A stretch of 64,000 bases of DNA from Clostridium sp. (GTDB lineage: Bacteria; Bacillota; Clostridia; Lachnospirales; Lachnospiraceae): positions 1-64,000 of the forward strand of contig JAMPFF010000001.1 in NCBI GenBank assembly GCA_023664605.1, given 5' to 3'. Shown one piece after another: positions 38,820 through 48,319 of this stretch. How positions within the stretch are numbered: the first letter of the stretch is position 1; every line of letters begins with the position of its first letter. The position numbers were made by a program, and so were the translations under genes. The notes under the pieces were generated by a model. That model worked only from the letters and a program-made list of their open reading frames with translations. It searched no databases and had not been told where the DNA came from.

Positions 38820-39536
38820 TTAACTGTTATGTTTGTTTACAATCCTCGTCTCGTATTTTCCGGTCGCAATCTCAATATATCTGACAAAGAGGGAAACCTT
38901 ATTTTCTTCATTTAAGTTATCCCATATCGTCTGCGTAAAGCTGTCAATATCCCCCTCTATGCCAATCCATGTCGGCTCGCCCTCGAAACTCGGCAGCGGA
39001 TTACCGTCTCCCATATATGTATGGATAAAATGCCCTTCGCCCGCAACAGGATTTTCATAGGCGAACGTATAGCGGTTAGCTGCGTCCGGATTGCCGTTAT
39101 TGCTCTTTAAAATGGACATTGCATAGTTATATCCGCCGTTTTCTATATGCATAATACCGGAAATACGGGGCGTATAATTCGGCGCGTCCGGCTCGTAAGT
39201 CCTTGTGCGAAGCGACTGTTCAAAAGTCTGCTGCTTATCCATCAATTCATAAATCGTATCGGTCTGGTCGCCGTTTGTTACGATTGTTTTATTGCCTAAC
39301 ACCCTGACCGGCGCGTAAATAACGAGGCTTGGATCCTCTAACTTCGCCGGGTCGTATGCCTGTGTCCTGATACCCTCGCCGTCCGCTACAAAAATACGGT
39401 TCCTGCTGTTTTCGCTCCTGCCCATGATAAAGTAAGCGGCAACTGCATACTTAGAATCCGCGGATTTGCCAAGGACGATGCCCCTGCCGGGGTATACATT
39501 CGAGGCTAACTCCTGTGCCAGTGATATTTTTTCCAT
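38820..39536 (-). CDS. purO: IMP cyclohydrolase, PurO type
   Basis: The protein has 238 residues, starting MEKISLAQELASNVYPGRGI. Its sequence (GIVLGKSADSKYAVAAYFIM, GRSENSRNRIF) resembles the archaeal-type PurO/IMP cyclohydrolase family and not the PurH cyclohydrolase domain. It would close the purine ring of FAICAR to give IMP. It lies 24 bases upstream of the AICAR formyltransferase gene and downstream of guaB, so purine steps from AICAR to XMP are clustered. Confidence 0.88.
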   Translation of the reverse strand: MEKISLAQELASNVYPGRGIVLGKSADSKYAVAAYFIMGRSENSRNRIFVADGEGIRTQAYDPAKLEDPSLVIYAPVRVLGNKTIVTNGDQTDTIYELMDKQQTFEQSLRTRTYEPDAPNYTPRISGIMHIENGGYNYAMSILKSNNGNPDAANRYTFAYENPVAGEGHFIHTYMGDGNPLPSFEGEPTWIGIEGDIDSFTQTIWDNLNEENKVSLFVRYIEIATGKYETRIVNKHNS

Positions 39537-39633
39537 ATAAGTTCTCCGTTTCTATTATTATTTCCTCAGCCTGCATGTTTGGATGCACCCATTCGCATTC
39601 CGCTTCGCTTCATGCTCATGGTCTGTACTCGCC

Positions 39634-39739
39634 AGATGGAAACGCCGTTTCCATCTACGCCCCTCTATAACAGATGTCATTGCAAATAAATTTGCCTGTC
39701 ATCTGTTATAAAGGGGCTGACGGGAACATTCTGTTCCCG
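39634..39739. repeat. Cluster of perfect hairpins between guaB and purO
   Basis: Three hairpins follow one another. AGATGGAAAC-GCC-GTTTCCATCT lies at 39634-39656. A long stem at 39660-39716 has CCCCT/AGGGG, TATAACAGATG/CATCTGTTATA and an inner GCAAAT/ATTTGC. CGGGAACA-TTC-TGTTCCCG lies at 39721-39739. Loops are three bases in the outer two. None is followed by a U tract. It belongs to the same class of intergenic structures as those at 3930, 17565, 18134 and 47836. Confidence 0.75.
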
Positions 39740-39748
39740 CCTGGCTCG

Positions 39749-41230
<1,482 letters not shown>

Positions 41231-41241
41231 TTATATAAAAA

Positions 41242-41269
41242 TTACTGCCAGTCCTAAAACTGACAGTAT
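41242..41269. terminator. Terminator hairpin between DUF gene and guaB
   Basis: TTACTGCCAG and CTGACAGTATA pair around tcctaaaa and are flanked by T-rich runs on both strands, so it can stop transcription from the membrane-protein gene on the minus strand. Confidence 0.7.
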
Positions 41270-41280
41270 ATTTTTTATGG

Positions 41281-41775
41281 TTAATCAGTAAATACTTTAC
41301 GCGGAGCAACCATCTGGATTGCTTTCACCATTTCCGCATTCGGCTCTAAGATAACTTTCAAATTTCCCTCATAAACCATCATATATTTATTATTGTCCTC
41401 CACATCCTGCGAGCTGTAATCAACCGTTTTCATATCGCGGTTTTTGTACGCGTCAAGATGATACGACTTCACCGGCGCCAAAATTTCCATTCGTCCTACG
41501 TCATAAACAGCGGCTTTCTTGCGCTTGCTCTTTGCCAGAACCTTGTCAACCTTGATTTCCTTGTCCAGATACAGATATTCATATTCAATATCGGCGTTCA
41601 TGTATACAAAGTAGGAAGCCACTCCCAGTACAATCGCGATAATCAACGCCCTGAAATCAACCAGCCCGACAATAAAGAAACATACCGTCAGCATCATAAG
41701 CAGGGTCTTGAGCAACCGCATGAAGAAAGGCGTCTTTCTCGCAACAAGACATTCCACATAGGTTTCACTTATCAT
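41281..41775 (-). CDS. Conserved membrane protein (DUF6106-like)
   Basis: The protein has 164 residues. Two hydrophobic helices (about residues 20-60) are followed by a cytoplasmic region starting with IEYEYLYLDKEIKVDKVLAK, which looks PH-like and beta-rich. I recall similar proteins as DUF6106 in Lachnospiraceae, with moderate certainty. The function is unknown. GGAGG is seven bases before the ATG, and a promoter lies at 41820-41848. Confidence 0.65.
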   Translation of the reverse strand: MISETYVECLVARKTPFFMRLLKTLLMMLTVCFFIVGLVDFRALIIAIVLGVASYFVYMNADIEYEYLYLDKEIKVDKVLAKSKRKKAAVYDVGRMEILAPVKSYHLDAYKNRDMKTVDYSSQDVEDNNKYMMVYEGNLKVILEPNAEMVKAIQMVAPRKVFTD

Positions 41776-41819
41776 AATTCATCCTCCAAAGCCATTCCGT
41801 TTCAATCGGTGATACATAC

Positions 41820-41848
41820 ACTATACCATGATTTTTTTTTTTGTACAA
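41820..41848 (-). promoter_or_regulatory. Promoter of the DUF6106-like gene
   Basis: TTGTAC, 17 bases (mostly A) and TATAGT on the minus strand, about 45 bases upstream of the start. Confidence 0.65.
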
Positions 41849-41908
41849 GAAAATACAACGCATTTTTATTCTTTATTCTTTTTTCAGAAAAAATCCACTT
41901 CTTGTTCA

Positions 41909-41937
41909 TTGACATCATTTCCCGAAGAAAGTATCAT
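41909..41937 (+). promoter_or_regulatory. Promoter of the 41971 gene
   Basis: TTGACA, 17 bases and TATCAT about 34 bases upstream of the start on the plus strand. The -35 is a perfect match. Confidence 0.7.
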
Positions 41938-41970
41938 AGTATGATAACTACATGAGAAAGGAAGAGTTTC

Positions 41971-42771
41971 ATGACAATGCACAACTCCCTGCACGGGGAA
42001 ATCAAAGAACAGAACCGGAAAACCAAAGACATGAGCTTAAAAGGAAAGCTGCAGTATTTCTGGGATTATTATAAAATACACACCGCCGTCATACTGGCGG
42101 TTCTGGCGCTTACCATTATGTTTATCCAGCAGTACCGCGCCAATAAGGATTATGCTTTTTATGCCACGCTCATCAACGTAAATACCAACCTGGTACAGAA
42201 CAACCAGTGGAGCGACGAGTTTGCGGCTTATGCGGGCATTGATACGGAAGAATTTGCCGTTGCTGTCGATACTTCTTTCATATTATCTAACAGCGATTTT
42301 TCTGAATATTCCATTTCCAGCATGGAAAAACTGGTTGTCATGATATCAGCCGGCATCATAGACGTTATTGTGGCGGATACCGGCACATTTGAGAGCCAGG
42401 CACAGAATGAATATTATGCAAACCTTGAGGAGGTTCTTCCACAGGAAATGCTTGATAAATACAGCGATTATCTTTATTATACGGACGCCGCCACCATTGA
42501 GGCAACGGAAAACGCCCTTTATGCCGAAGAGGAAATGCCCTCGCCCGACACTTATATCATAGACCATCATGACCCCTCGTCAATGGAACAGCCGATTCCC
42601 GTAGGCATCTGTCTCCCGGAGGGAAACAAGCTGATAGAAACCGGCTGCTATGATTATCTTGCTGAAAATAACACCATGTACCAAGGTTATCCGTCGGAAG
42701 CGGTTTTAGGCATTACCGCCAACTGTTCCCACATTGATACGGTGATTAAGTTTCTGGAGTTTCTTGAGTAA
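41971..42771 (+). CDS. Membrane-anchored hypothetical protein
   Basis: The protein has 266 residues: a basic N-terminus, one membrane helix (about residues 38-54, KIHTAVILAVLALTIMFIQQ) and a 210-residue outer domain. The outer domain has Ser/Asp-rich strands (DVIVADTGTFESQAQNEYYA) and resembles a truncated periplasmic-binding-type fold, which is uncertain. Similar single-pass proteins are common in Lachnospiraceae. It lies alone under a good promoter, and its end overlaps gatB by 26 bases on the other strand. Function unknown. Confidence 0.65.
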   Translation: MTMHNSLHGEIKEQNRKTKDMSLKGKLQYFWDYYKIHTAVILAVLALTIMFIQQYRANKDYAFYATLINVNTNLVQNNQWSDEFAAYAGIDTEEFAVAVDTSFILSNSDFSEYSISSMEKLVVMISAGIIDVIVADTGTFESQAQNEYYANLEEVLPQEMLDKYSDYLYYTDAATIEATENALYAEEEMPSPDTYIIDHHDPSSMEQPIPVGICLPEGNKLIETGCYDYLAENNTMYQGYPSEAVLGITANCSHIDTVIKFLEFLE

Positions 42772-44200
42772 GGAACTCTTTTAACATCTGATTGACCGCG
42801 GCGGGGTCGGCTTTTCCTTTCATCGCTTTCATCGTCTGTCCGACCAAAAAGCCGAGCGCTTTTTCCTTTCCGCCCCGGTAGTCCTCCACGGACTGCGGAT
42901 TTGCCGCAATTACCTCTTCTACCGTCTTTCGCAGCGCATTTTCGTCGTTGACTGTTTTTAGCCCTTTCTCCTCCACATAGGCTTCCGGGTCGATATCTTC
43001 CGCAAACATGACCTCAAACACCTCTTTTGCCACCGAGCTGTTAATGGCTCTGCTGTCCACCAGTGCAATCAGTTTGGCAAGATTTTCCGGAGAAAAGCAT
43101 AAATCCTGCGCATCCACTTCCTTTTCTTTCATAAGGCGCATCGTCTCGCCCATCAGCCAGTTCGAGACTTTCTTCGGCTGTTTACAGATAGCGGATGTCT
43201 CCTCAAATAAATCCGCCATGCGCTTGGACTCCGTGATAATTTCGATATCATAATCGGGAATCCCGTATTCTTCTTTATAACGCGCCATTTTTTCCGTGCG
43301 AAACTCCGGCTGCCCCGCGCGAATCTCTTCTAACATCTCATCACTTACCACAACGGGTACAAGGTCAGGGTCAGGAAAATAGCGGTAATCCTGTGCGTCC
43401 TCTTTGCTGCGCATCGCATAGGACTCCCCTTTCGTATCATCCCACCGCCTCGTTTCCTGAATAACCTCTTTGCCCTCTTCGATAAGGTCAATCTGGCGTT
43501 CTGTCTCTCCCTCGATGGCTCTTACAATCGCCTTAAAGGAATTTAAGTTCTTCATCTCCGTCCTTGTGCCGAAAGCCTTTTCTCCCGCTTCCCTGACGGA
43601 AAGATTCACGTCCGCCCGCATGGAACCCTCCTGCAGTTTACAGTCGGACGCGCCCAGATATTGAATGATTAAACGAAGCTTTTCCAGATAGGCAATGACT
43701 TCTTTCGCGCTTCTCATATCCGGCTCCGATACAATCTCAATCAGCGGTACGCCGGAACGGTTATAATCGACGAGAGAGCAGTCCTCCCATTCGTCGTGAA
43801 TCAATTTTCCGGCATCCTCCTCCATATGGATTTCGTGAATGCCTATCGTTTTGACGCCGCCCTCTTCGGTCTCTATTTCCACGCCGCCGTTTCGACAGAT
43901 AGGCAGATAGAGCTGGGATATCTGGTAATTTTGCGGATTATCGGGGTAAAAATAATTCTTTCTGTCAAATTTGCCGTATCTTGTGATATCACAGTTCGTC
44001 GCAAGCCCTACCGCAATCGCATACTCCAACACCTGCTTATTTAATACCGGCAGAGAACCCGGCATACCGGTACAGACCGGACAGGTATGCGTATTCGGCG
44101 CTTTGCCAAACGCCGTGGAACAGCCGCAGAAAATCTTGGTCTTTGTCGCCAGCTCCACATGCACTTCCAGACCGATAACGGTTTCGTATGTCTTTGCCAT
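42746..44200 (-). CDS. gatB: Aspartyl/glutamyl-tRNA(Asn/Gln) amidotransferase subunit B
   Basis: This 484-residue protein starts MAKTYETVIGLEVHVELATK and has the GatB kinase-like core with the zinc-type cysteine set (CGCS, CPVC) and EPDMRSAKEVIAYLEKL. The C-terminal YqeY/tRNA-binding tail is complete. GatB phosphorylates and transamidates Asp- or Glu-tRNA bound in the GatCAB complex. AGGAGGTG precedes the ATG, and the gene follows gatA directly. Confidence 0.97.
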   Translation of the reverse strand: MAKTYETVIGLEVHVELATKTKIFCGCSTAFGKAPNTHTCPVCTGMPGSLPVLNKQVLEYAIAVGLATNCDITRYGKFDRKNYFYPDNPQNYQISQLYLPICRNGGVEIETEEGGVKTIGIHEIHMEEDAGKLIHDEWEDCSLVDYNRSGVPLIEIVSEPDMRSAKEVIAYLEKLRLIIQYLGASDCKLQEGSMRADVNLSVREAGEKAFGTRTEMKNLNSFKAIVRAIEGETERQIDLIEEGKEVIQETRRWDDTKGESYAMRSKEDAQDYRYFPDPDLVPVVVSDEMLEEIRAGQPEFRTEKMARYKEEYGIPDYDIEIITESKRMADLFEETSAICKQPKKVSNWLMGETMRLMKEKEVDAQDLCFSPENLAKLIALVDSRAINSSVAKEVFEVMFAEDIDPEAYVEEKGLKTVNDENALRKTVEEVIAANPQSVEDYRGGKEKALGFLVGQTMKAMKGKADPAAVNQMLKEFLTQETPET

Positions 44201-44201
44201 A

Positions 44202-45680
44202 TCAGCCCACCTCCTTTGCCGTCACGGGAAACGCGCCGCGCGCTTTCTCATAGGTATAAGCCGTCTGAATCAGTTTTTTCTCCTGAAAACAATCCCCGAT
44301 TAACTGTAAGCCAATCGGCAGTCCCGCCTTATCCTGTCCACACGGGAGGCTGATGCCCGGCAGCCCCGCCAGATTCACCGCTATCGTATAGATATCTCCC
44401 AGATACATCTTAAGCGGGTCGGCAAGGCTTTCTCCCAGCCTGGGCGCCGTCGTCGGCGCGGCGGGTCCTAATATCACATCATACTTTGCAAACGCCTCGT
44501 CAAAGGCTTTCTTAATCAGGGCTTTTACTTTCAGGGCTTTTAAATAATAAGCGTCGTAATAACCGGAGCTTAATACGAAAGAACCCAGCATAATGCGGCG
44601 TTTGACTTCTTCGCCGAATCCCTCCGAACGGGATTTTTTATACATATGATGAAGCCCCTCGTAGTCTTTCGTCCGATAGCCGTACTTAATGCCGTCAAAG
44701 CGTTCCAGATTGGAACTTGCCTCCGCCGCCGCAATGGTATAGTAGGTCGGGATGGCATAGTCTACCAGGCTTAAATCAAAATATTCCACAATAGCGCCTT
44801 TTGCTTTCAACGTCTCTCCCGCTTTTAATATGGCGTCTTTCACTTCCTTATCCAGTCCTTCGCCGAAATAGTCGTTCGGAATGCCGATTTTCATTCCCTT
44901 TACGTCGTCTGTCAGCGCGGACATGAAATCCGTATCTTCTCTGGCGATGGAGGTGGAATCTTTCTCGTCGTGGGAGGCAATCACTTCCAAAACCGCCGCG
45001 CAGTCCGTCACATCTTTCGTCAATGGTCCAATTTGGTCTAAAGAGGAACCATAGGCAATCAAGCCGTAACGGGACACCGTTCCATATGTCGGTTTCATGC
45101 CTACCACGCCGCAAAACGACGCGGGCTGCCTGATAGAACCGCCGGTATCGGAGCCAAGCGCATAAAAACATTCGCCCGCCGCGACTGCCGCCGCCGAACC
45201 GCCGGAGGAACCGCCCGGCACACGTTCTATGTTCCATGGATTTTTCGTCGCCCCGAATGCCGACGTCTCTGTCGTCGAACCCATGGCAAATTCATCCATA
45301 TTGGTCTTTCCCAAAATAACTGCTCCGTTTTTTTGCAGTTCCAACACCGCCTGTGCGGAATAGGTCGGCACAAAATTTCCAAGGATTTTGGAAGAGCAGG
45401 TCGTCAGCATACCCGCCGTACATAAATTATCCTTAATCGCCACCGGCACCCCCGCTAAAGGAGAGTCCAGTTCGCCCGTTTCTATTTTTTTCTGCACCGC
45501 CTGTGCCTGTGCCAGCGCGCCGTCTTTATCTATGGTAACATAGCAGTGGTAAGTCTCTTCTTTTTCCTCCATACGGGCAATCACTTCTTTTACCGCTTCT
45601 ACTGCCGTCGTCTTTCCACTCTTAATTGCCGCGGCAAGTTCCACGGCGGTCATATCCGATAAATACATCTTGATAGTCAT
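44202..45680 (-). CDS. gatA: Aspartyl/glutamyl-tRNA amidotransferase subunit A
   Basis: This 492-residue amidase-signature protein has the catalytic Lys (VAIKDN), the first Ser in the GSDTGGSIRQPASFCG loop and the preceding VPGGSSGGSAAAVAAG. GatA releases ammonia from glutamine for GatB. The first ATG sits one base after AAAGGAG, so an internal ATG at 45668 is also possible. It lies between gatC and gatB. Confidence 0.97.
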   Translation of the reverse strand: MTIKMYLSDMTAVELAAAIKSGKTTAVEAVKEVIARMEEKEETYHCYVTIDKDGALAQAQAVQKKIETGELDSPLAGVPVAIKDNLCTAGMLTTCSSKILGNFVPTYSAQAVLELQKNGAVILGKTNMDEFAMGSTTETSAFGATKNPWNIERVPGGSSGGSAAAVAAGECFYALGSDTGGSIRQPASFCGVVGMKPTYGTVSRYGLIAYGSSLDQIGPLTKDVTDCAAVLEVIASHDEKDSTSIAREDTDFMSALTDDVKGMKIGIPNDYFGEGLDKEVKDAILKAGETLKAKGAIVEYFDLSLVDYAIPTYYTIAAAEASSNLERFDGIKYGYRTKDYEGLHHMYKKSRSEGFGEEVKRRIMLGSFVLSSGYYDAYYLKALKVKALIKKAFDEAFAKYDVILGPAAPTTAPRLGESLADPLKMYLGDIYTIAVNLAGLPGISLPCGQDKAGLPIGLQLIGDCFQEKKLIQTAYTYEKARGAFPVTAKEVG

Positions 45681-45706
45681 GCTCCTTTCTTCTATTAATT
45701 TCTTCA

Positions 45707-45740
45707 GGGGTTTGCGAAACGCCTATCTGCAAGGTTTGCA
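45707..45740. repeat. Two mini hairpins in gatC-gatA gap
   Basis: GTTT-GCG-AAAC (45710-45720) and TGCAA-GGT-TTGCA (45728-45740) are short stems with three-base loops. They are weaker than the other intergenic hairpins but share the loop size and intergenic position. Confidence 0.4.
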
Positions 45741-45748
45741 TTCCGCTA

Positions 45749-46039
45749 CTAGAAAGTCCGTGGAACCATAAACATTCCATCCTTTTGTTCCGGCGCATTC
45801 GATAATAACTCTTCTCTTATGTCAGAGTTTGTTATCACATCTTCCCGAAATACATTCTGCACTGGAAAGACATGAGACATCGGCTCTACGCCCTCCGTAT
45901 CCAGTTCACTCAATTTATCAATATATTCTAACATCCGGCTCATGTCCGTTTTCGCTTTCTCCTTTTCCTCGTCGGAAAGTTCCAGCTTTGCCAGGATACC
46001 TACATATTCTATCGTTTCATCCGTAATCTTTTCCGCCAT
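45749..46039 (-). CDS. gatC: Aspartyl/glutamyl-tRNA amidotransferase subunit C
   Basis: This 96-residue protein has the GatC pattern [40 protein letters not shown] and the C-terminal [10 protein letters not shown]. It is the small subunit that holds GatA and GatB together. It follows aspS by 22 bases, in the order aspS-gatC-gatA-gatB. Confidence 0.95.
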   Translation of the reverse strand: MAEKITDETIEYVGILAKLELSDEEKEKAKTDMSRMLEYIDKLSELDTEGVEPMSHVFPVQNVFREDVITNSDIREELLSNAPEQKDGMFMVPRTF

Positions 46040-46061
46040 ACGCTGCGCGCTCCTTTCCCTA

Positions 46062-47813
46062 TTAACTTCTTATTTTAATATGCACCTCTCTAAGCTGCTG
46101 TTCCGTCACGTCATTCGGCGCGCCGCACATAAAATCCTGTGCCGTGCCGCTCATCGGAAAGGCGATAACCTCTCTGATATTCTCCTCGCCGCGAAGCAGC
46201 ATAATCATACGGTCTATACCCGGCGCCATGCCCGCATGCGGTGGTGCGCCAAACTGGAACGCATTATAGAGCGCCCCGAATTTCTTTTTCAAAGTTTCCT
46301 CATCATAGCCCGCAATTTCAAAGGCTTTTACCATAATCTCCATATCGTGGTTACGAACCGCGCCGGACGACAGTTCCACACCGTTGCAGACAATATCATA
46401 CTGATAAGCTAAAATATCCAGAGGCTCTTTCGTCTGCAATGCTTCCAGACCGCCCTGCGGCATGGAAAACGGATTGTGCGTAAATCCAATCTGCTTTGTC
46501 TCCTCATCCAGCTCAAACATCGGAAAATCATTCACATAGCAGAAACGGTACGCTTTTTCTTCTATCAATCCCAATTTCTCACCCAGCTCCGTTCTAAGCC
46601 TGCCTGCGTAATAAGCGGCTCTTTCCTCTTTATCCGCAATAAAGAAAATCGTATCGCCAACGGCTAAATCCGCCAAAGACGCCAGTTCCTTTTTCAACTC
46701 CTGCGGGATGAATTTATCAATCGGTCCTTTATAGGACATATCTTCGTCCACTTCCAGATAGCCTAAACCACCCATCCCCATATCCGTTGCAAATTTCAGC
46801 AATTTCTCATGGAAACCTTTTGACATATCGGCATGAACTTTAATCGCACGAACTGTCCTATTATGGAATGGTTTAAACGAACATTCTTGAAAAAATGCGG
46901 TTAAATCAATAATCCGCAGCGGGTTTCTTAAATCCGGCTTATCCGTTCCGAACTCCAGCATCGCCTGTTTGTAGCTGATAACCGGATAAGGCGCTTTCGT
47001 CACCTCATAGCCCTCGGGCGCAAATTTCTCAAAGGCGGCGGACAACACTTCCTCACCTACGCGAAATACATCCTCCTGCGTTGCAAAACTCATCTCAAAA
47101 TCAAGCTGGTAAAATTCACCCGGCGAACGGTCGGCGCGCGCATCCTCATCCCGAAAACACGGCGCAATCTGGAAGTACTTATCAAATCCTGACACCATAA
47201 GAAGCTGCTTATACTGCTGCGGCGCCTGCGGGAGCGCATAAAACTTTCCTTTATACTTTCTGGACGGCACGATATAGTCTCTTGCTCCCTCCGGTGACGA
47301 CGCGCACAAAATAGGCGTCTGAATCTCTAAAAATCCCAACTCCGTCATTTTTTCCCGTAAAAAGCTGATAACCTGGGAACGGAAAATAATGTTGTCTTTG
47401 ACTTTTTTATTTCTTAAATCCAGATAGCGGTATTTCAACCGCACATCCTCTCTTGTTTCTTTGGAAGTCATAACTTCAAAGGGAAGCTGTTTATAGACCT
47501 TTCCAAGCACTTCCACTTTATGCGCCTCTAATTCAATCGTTCCGGTCGGAATTTTCGGGTTATAGGTTTCCTCGTCTCTTTTCTCGACAAGCCCCTGAAT
47601 GGAGATACACATCTCCTTGGAAAGCCCGTTTAAAAGGGAGGTATCACGCATAACGACCTGCAAAACGCCGTACATATCCCGCAAGTCCACAAAGGAAACG
47701 CCGCCGTGGTCCCTGATATTTTCCACCCATCCGGCTACTTTTAGTTCCCTTCCGATGTCCTGCTCGGTAATCTGCTGCATTGTCACTTCTCTGTAAATGT
47801 TTTCTGTTTTCAT
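46062..47813 (-). CDS. aspS: Aspartyl-tRNA synthetase (bacterial type, probably non-discriminating)
   Basis: The protein has 583 residues. The N-terminal OB fold for anticodon binding ([20 protein letters not shown]), class II motif 2 ([20 protein letters not shown]), a GAD insertion and the C-terminal motif 3 ([15 protein letters not shown]) are complete. Co-transcription with gatCAB suggests it also charges tRNA(Asn) for later amidation. That is inference; residues that set discrimination were not checked. Start ATG 47813 has GGAG seven bases upstream, better than ATG 47819. A T-box leader controls the operon. Confidence 0.95.
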   Translation of the reverse strand: MKTENIYREVTMQQITEQDIGRELKVAGWVENIRDHGGVSFVDLRDMYGVLQVVMRDTSLLNGLSKEMCISIQGLVEKRDEETYNPKIPTGTIELEAHKVEVLGKVYKQLPFEVMTSKETREDVRLKYRYLDLRNKKVKDNIIFRSQVISFLREKMTELGFLEIQTPILCASSPEGARDYIVPSRKYKGKFYALPQAPQQYKQLLMVSGFDKYFQIAPCFRDEDARADRSPGEFYQLDFEMSFATQEDVFRVGEEVLSAAFEKFAPEGYEVTKAPYPVISYKQAMLEFGTDKPDLRNPLRIIDLTAFFQECSFKPFHNRTVRAIKVHADMSKGFHEKLLKFATDMGMGGLGYLEVDEDMSYKGPIDKFIPQELKKELASLADLAVGDTIFFIADKEERAAYYAGRLRTELGEKLGLIEEKAYRFCYVNDFPMFELDEETKQIGFTHNPFSMPQGGLEALQTKEPLDILAYQYDIVCNGVELSSGAVRNHDMEIMVKAFEIAGYDEETLKKKFGALYNAFQFGAPPHAGMAPGIDRMIMLLRGEENIREVIAFPMSGTAQDFMCGAPNDVTEQQLREVHIKIRS

Positions 47814-47835
47814 AATCATGCTCCTTTTCCGGTTT

Positions 47836-47940
47836 CCGGGACTTTTTATACTGTAGGAAATTATTCAATACAGCGGAAGAATGCAAAGCATTCTTCCCAA
47901 GAAAATCGCGAAGCGATTTTCTTGTATAAAAAAGTCCCGG
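47836..47940. repeat. Composite cloverleaf-like element between T-box terminator and aspS
   Basis: A closing stem pairs CCGGGACTTTTTATAC (47836-47851) with GTATAAAAAAGTCCCGG (47924-47940), one base bulged. It encloses CTGTA/TACAG (47851-47873) and two perfect hairpins: GGAAGAATGC-AAA-GCATTCTTCC (47875-47897) and CAAGAAAATCGC-GAA-GCGATTTTCTTG (47898-47924). The second has the GCGAAGC mini-hairpin loop. The stem sequence GAAGAATGC also occurs at 18134. The right side of the closing stem overlaps the T-box terminator. Confidence 0.8.
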
Positions 47941-48236
47941 AATACATTTTGTATTCCGGGACGGATAATTTTCATACCCGCGGTACCACCCGCATTGACA
48001 AGCCGCCATCTCTAACAAGATGTTTTACCGCCCTGCCCACTCTGACACTTAACGCGTGCAACGTATTACCCTAGCATAATCCTACCATCCAACAGTACGG
48101 GATAATATTCTTACATTCAGATAATCTGCTCCGGAGTGTTCCCAATCTCTACTTCCTGCAAACAACGCTCTCAGTCGATGACGCCGTATTCCTGTTGCTC
48201 TCCATAAAGCGAGTCTCTTTCATCGCATTTTTTATA
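47927..48236 (-). promoter_or_regulatory. T-box leader of aspS-gatCAB
   Basis: The minus strand carries the universal antiterminator core GGGTGGTACCGCGGG (about 47978-47992). About 15 bases later comes a strong terminator, GTCCCGGAATAC with GTATTCCGGGAC and a T tract (47927-47962). Roughly 240 bases of structured leader lie upstream. Uncharged tRNA binding would favour antitermination. Operon content predicts tRNA(Asn) or tRNA(Asp) as ligand; I could not place the specifier codon with confidence. Confidence 0.9.
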
Positions 48237-48241
48237 ATTAT

Positions 48242-48270
48242 TGTATACCATAATACAATTAAAAATACAA
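48242..48270 (-). promoter_or_regulatory. Promoter of the T-box/aspS operon
   Basis: TTGTAT, 17 bases and TATACA on the minus strand just upstream of the leader. Confidence 0.6.
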
Positions 48271-48319
48271 GCATTGTATCTGAAAAAATACAATCGCAGG
48301 CTTTCTGCCAAACTGATTT

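Noticed and set aside
47927-48236. Assigning the T-box specifier codon
   Set aside because: Several AAC, GAC-like and TAC triplets occur in the stem I region; the pairing could not be fixed without a model.
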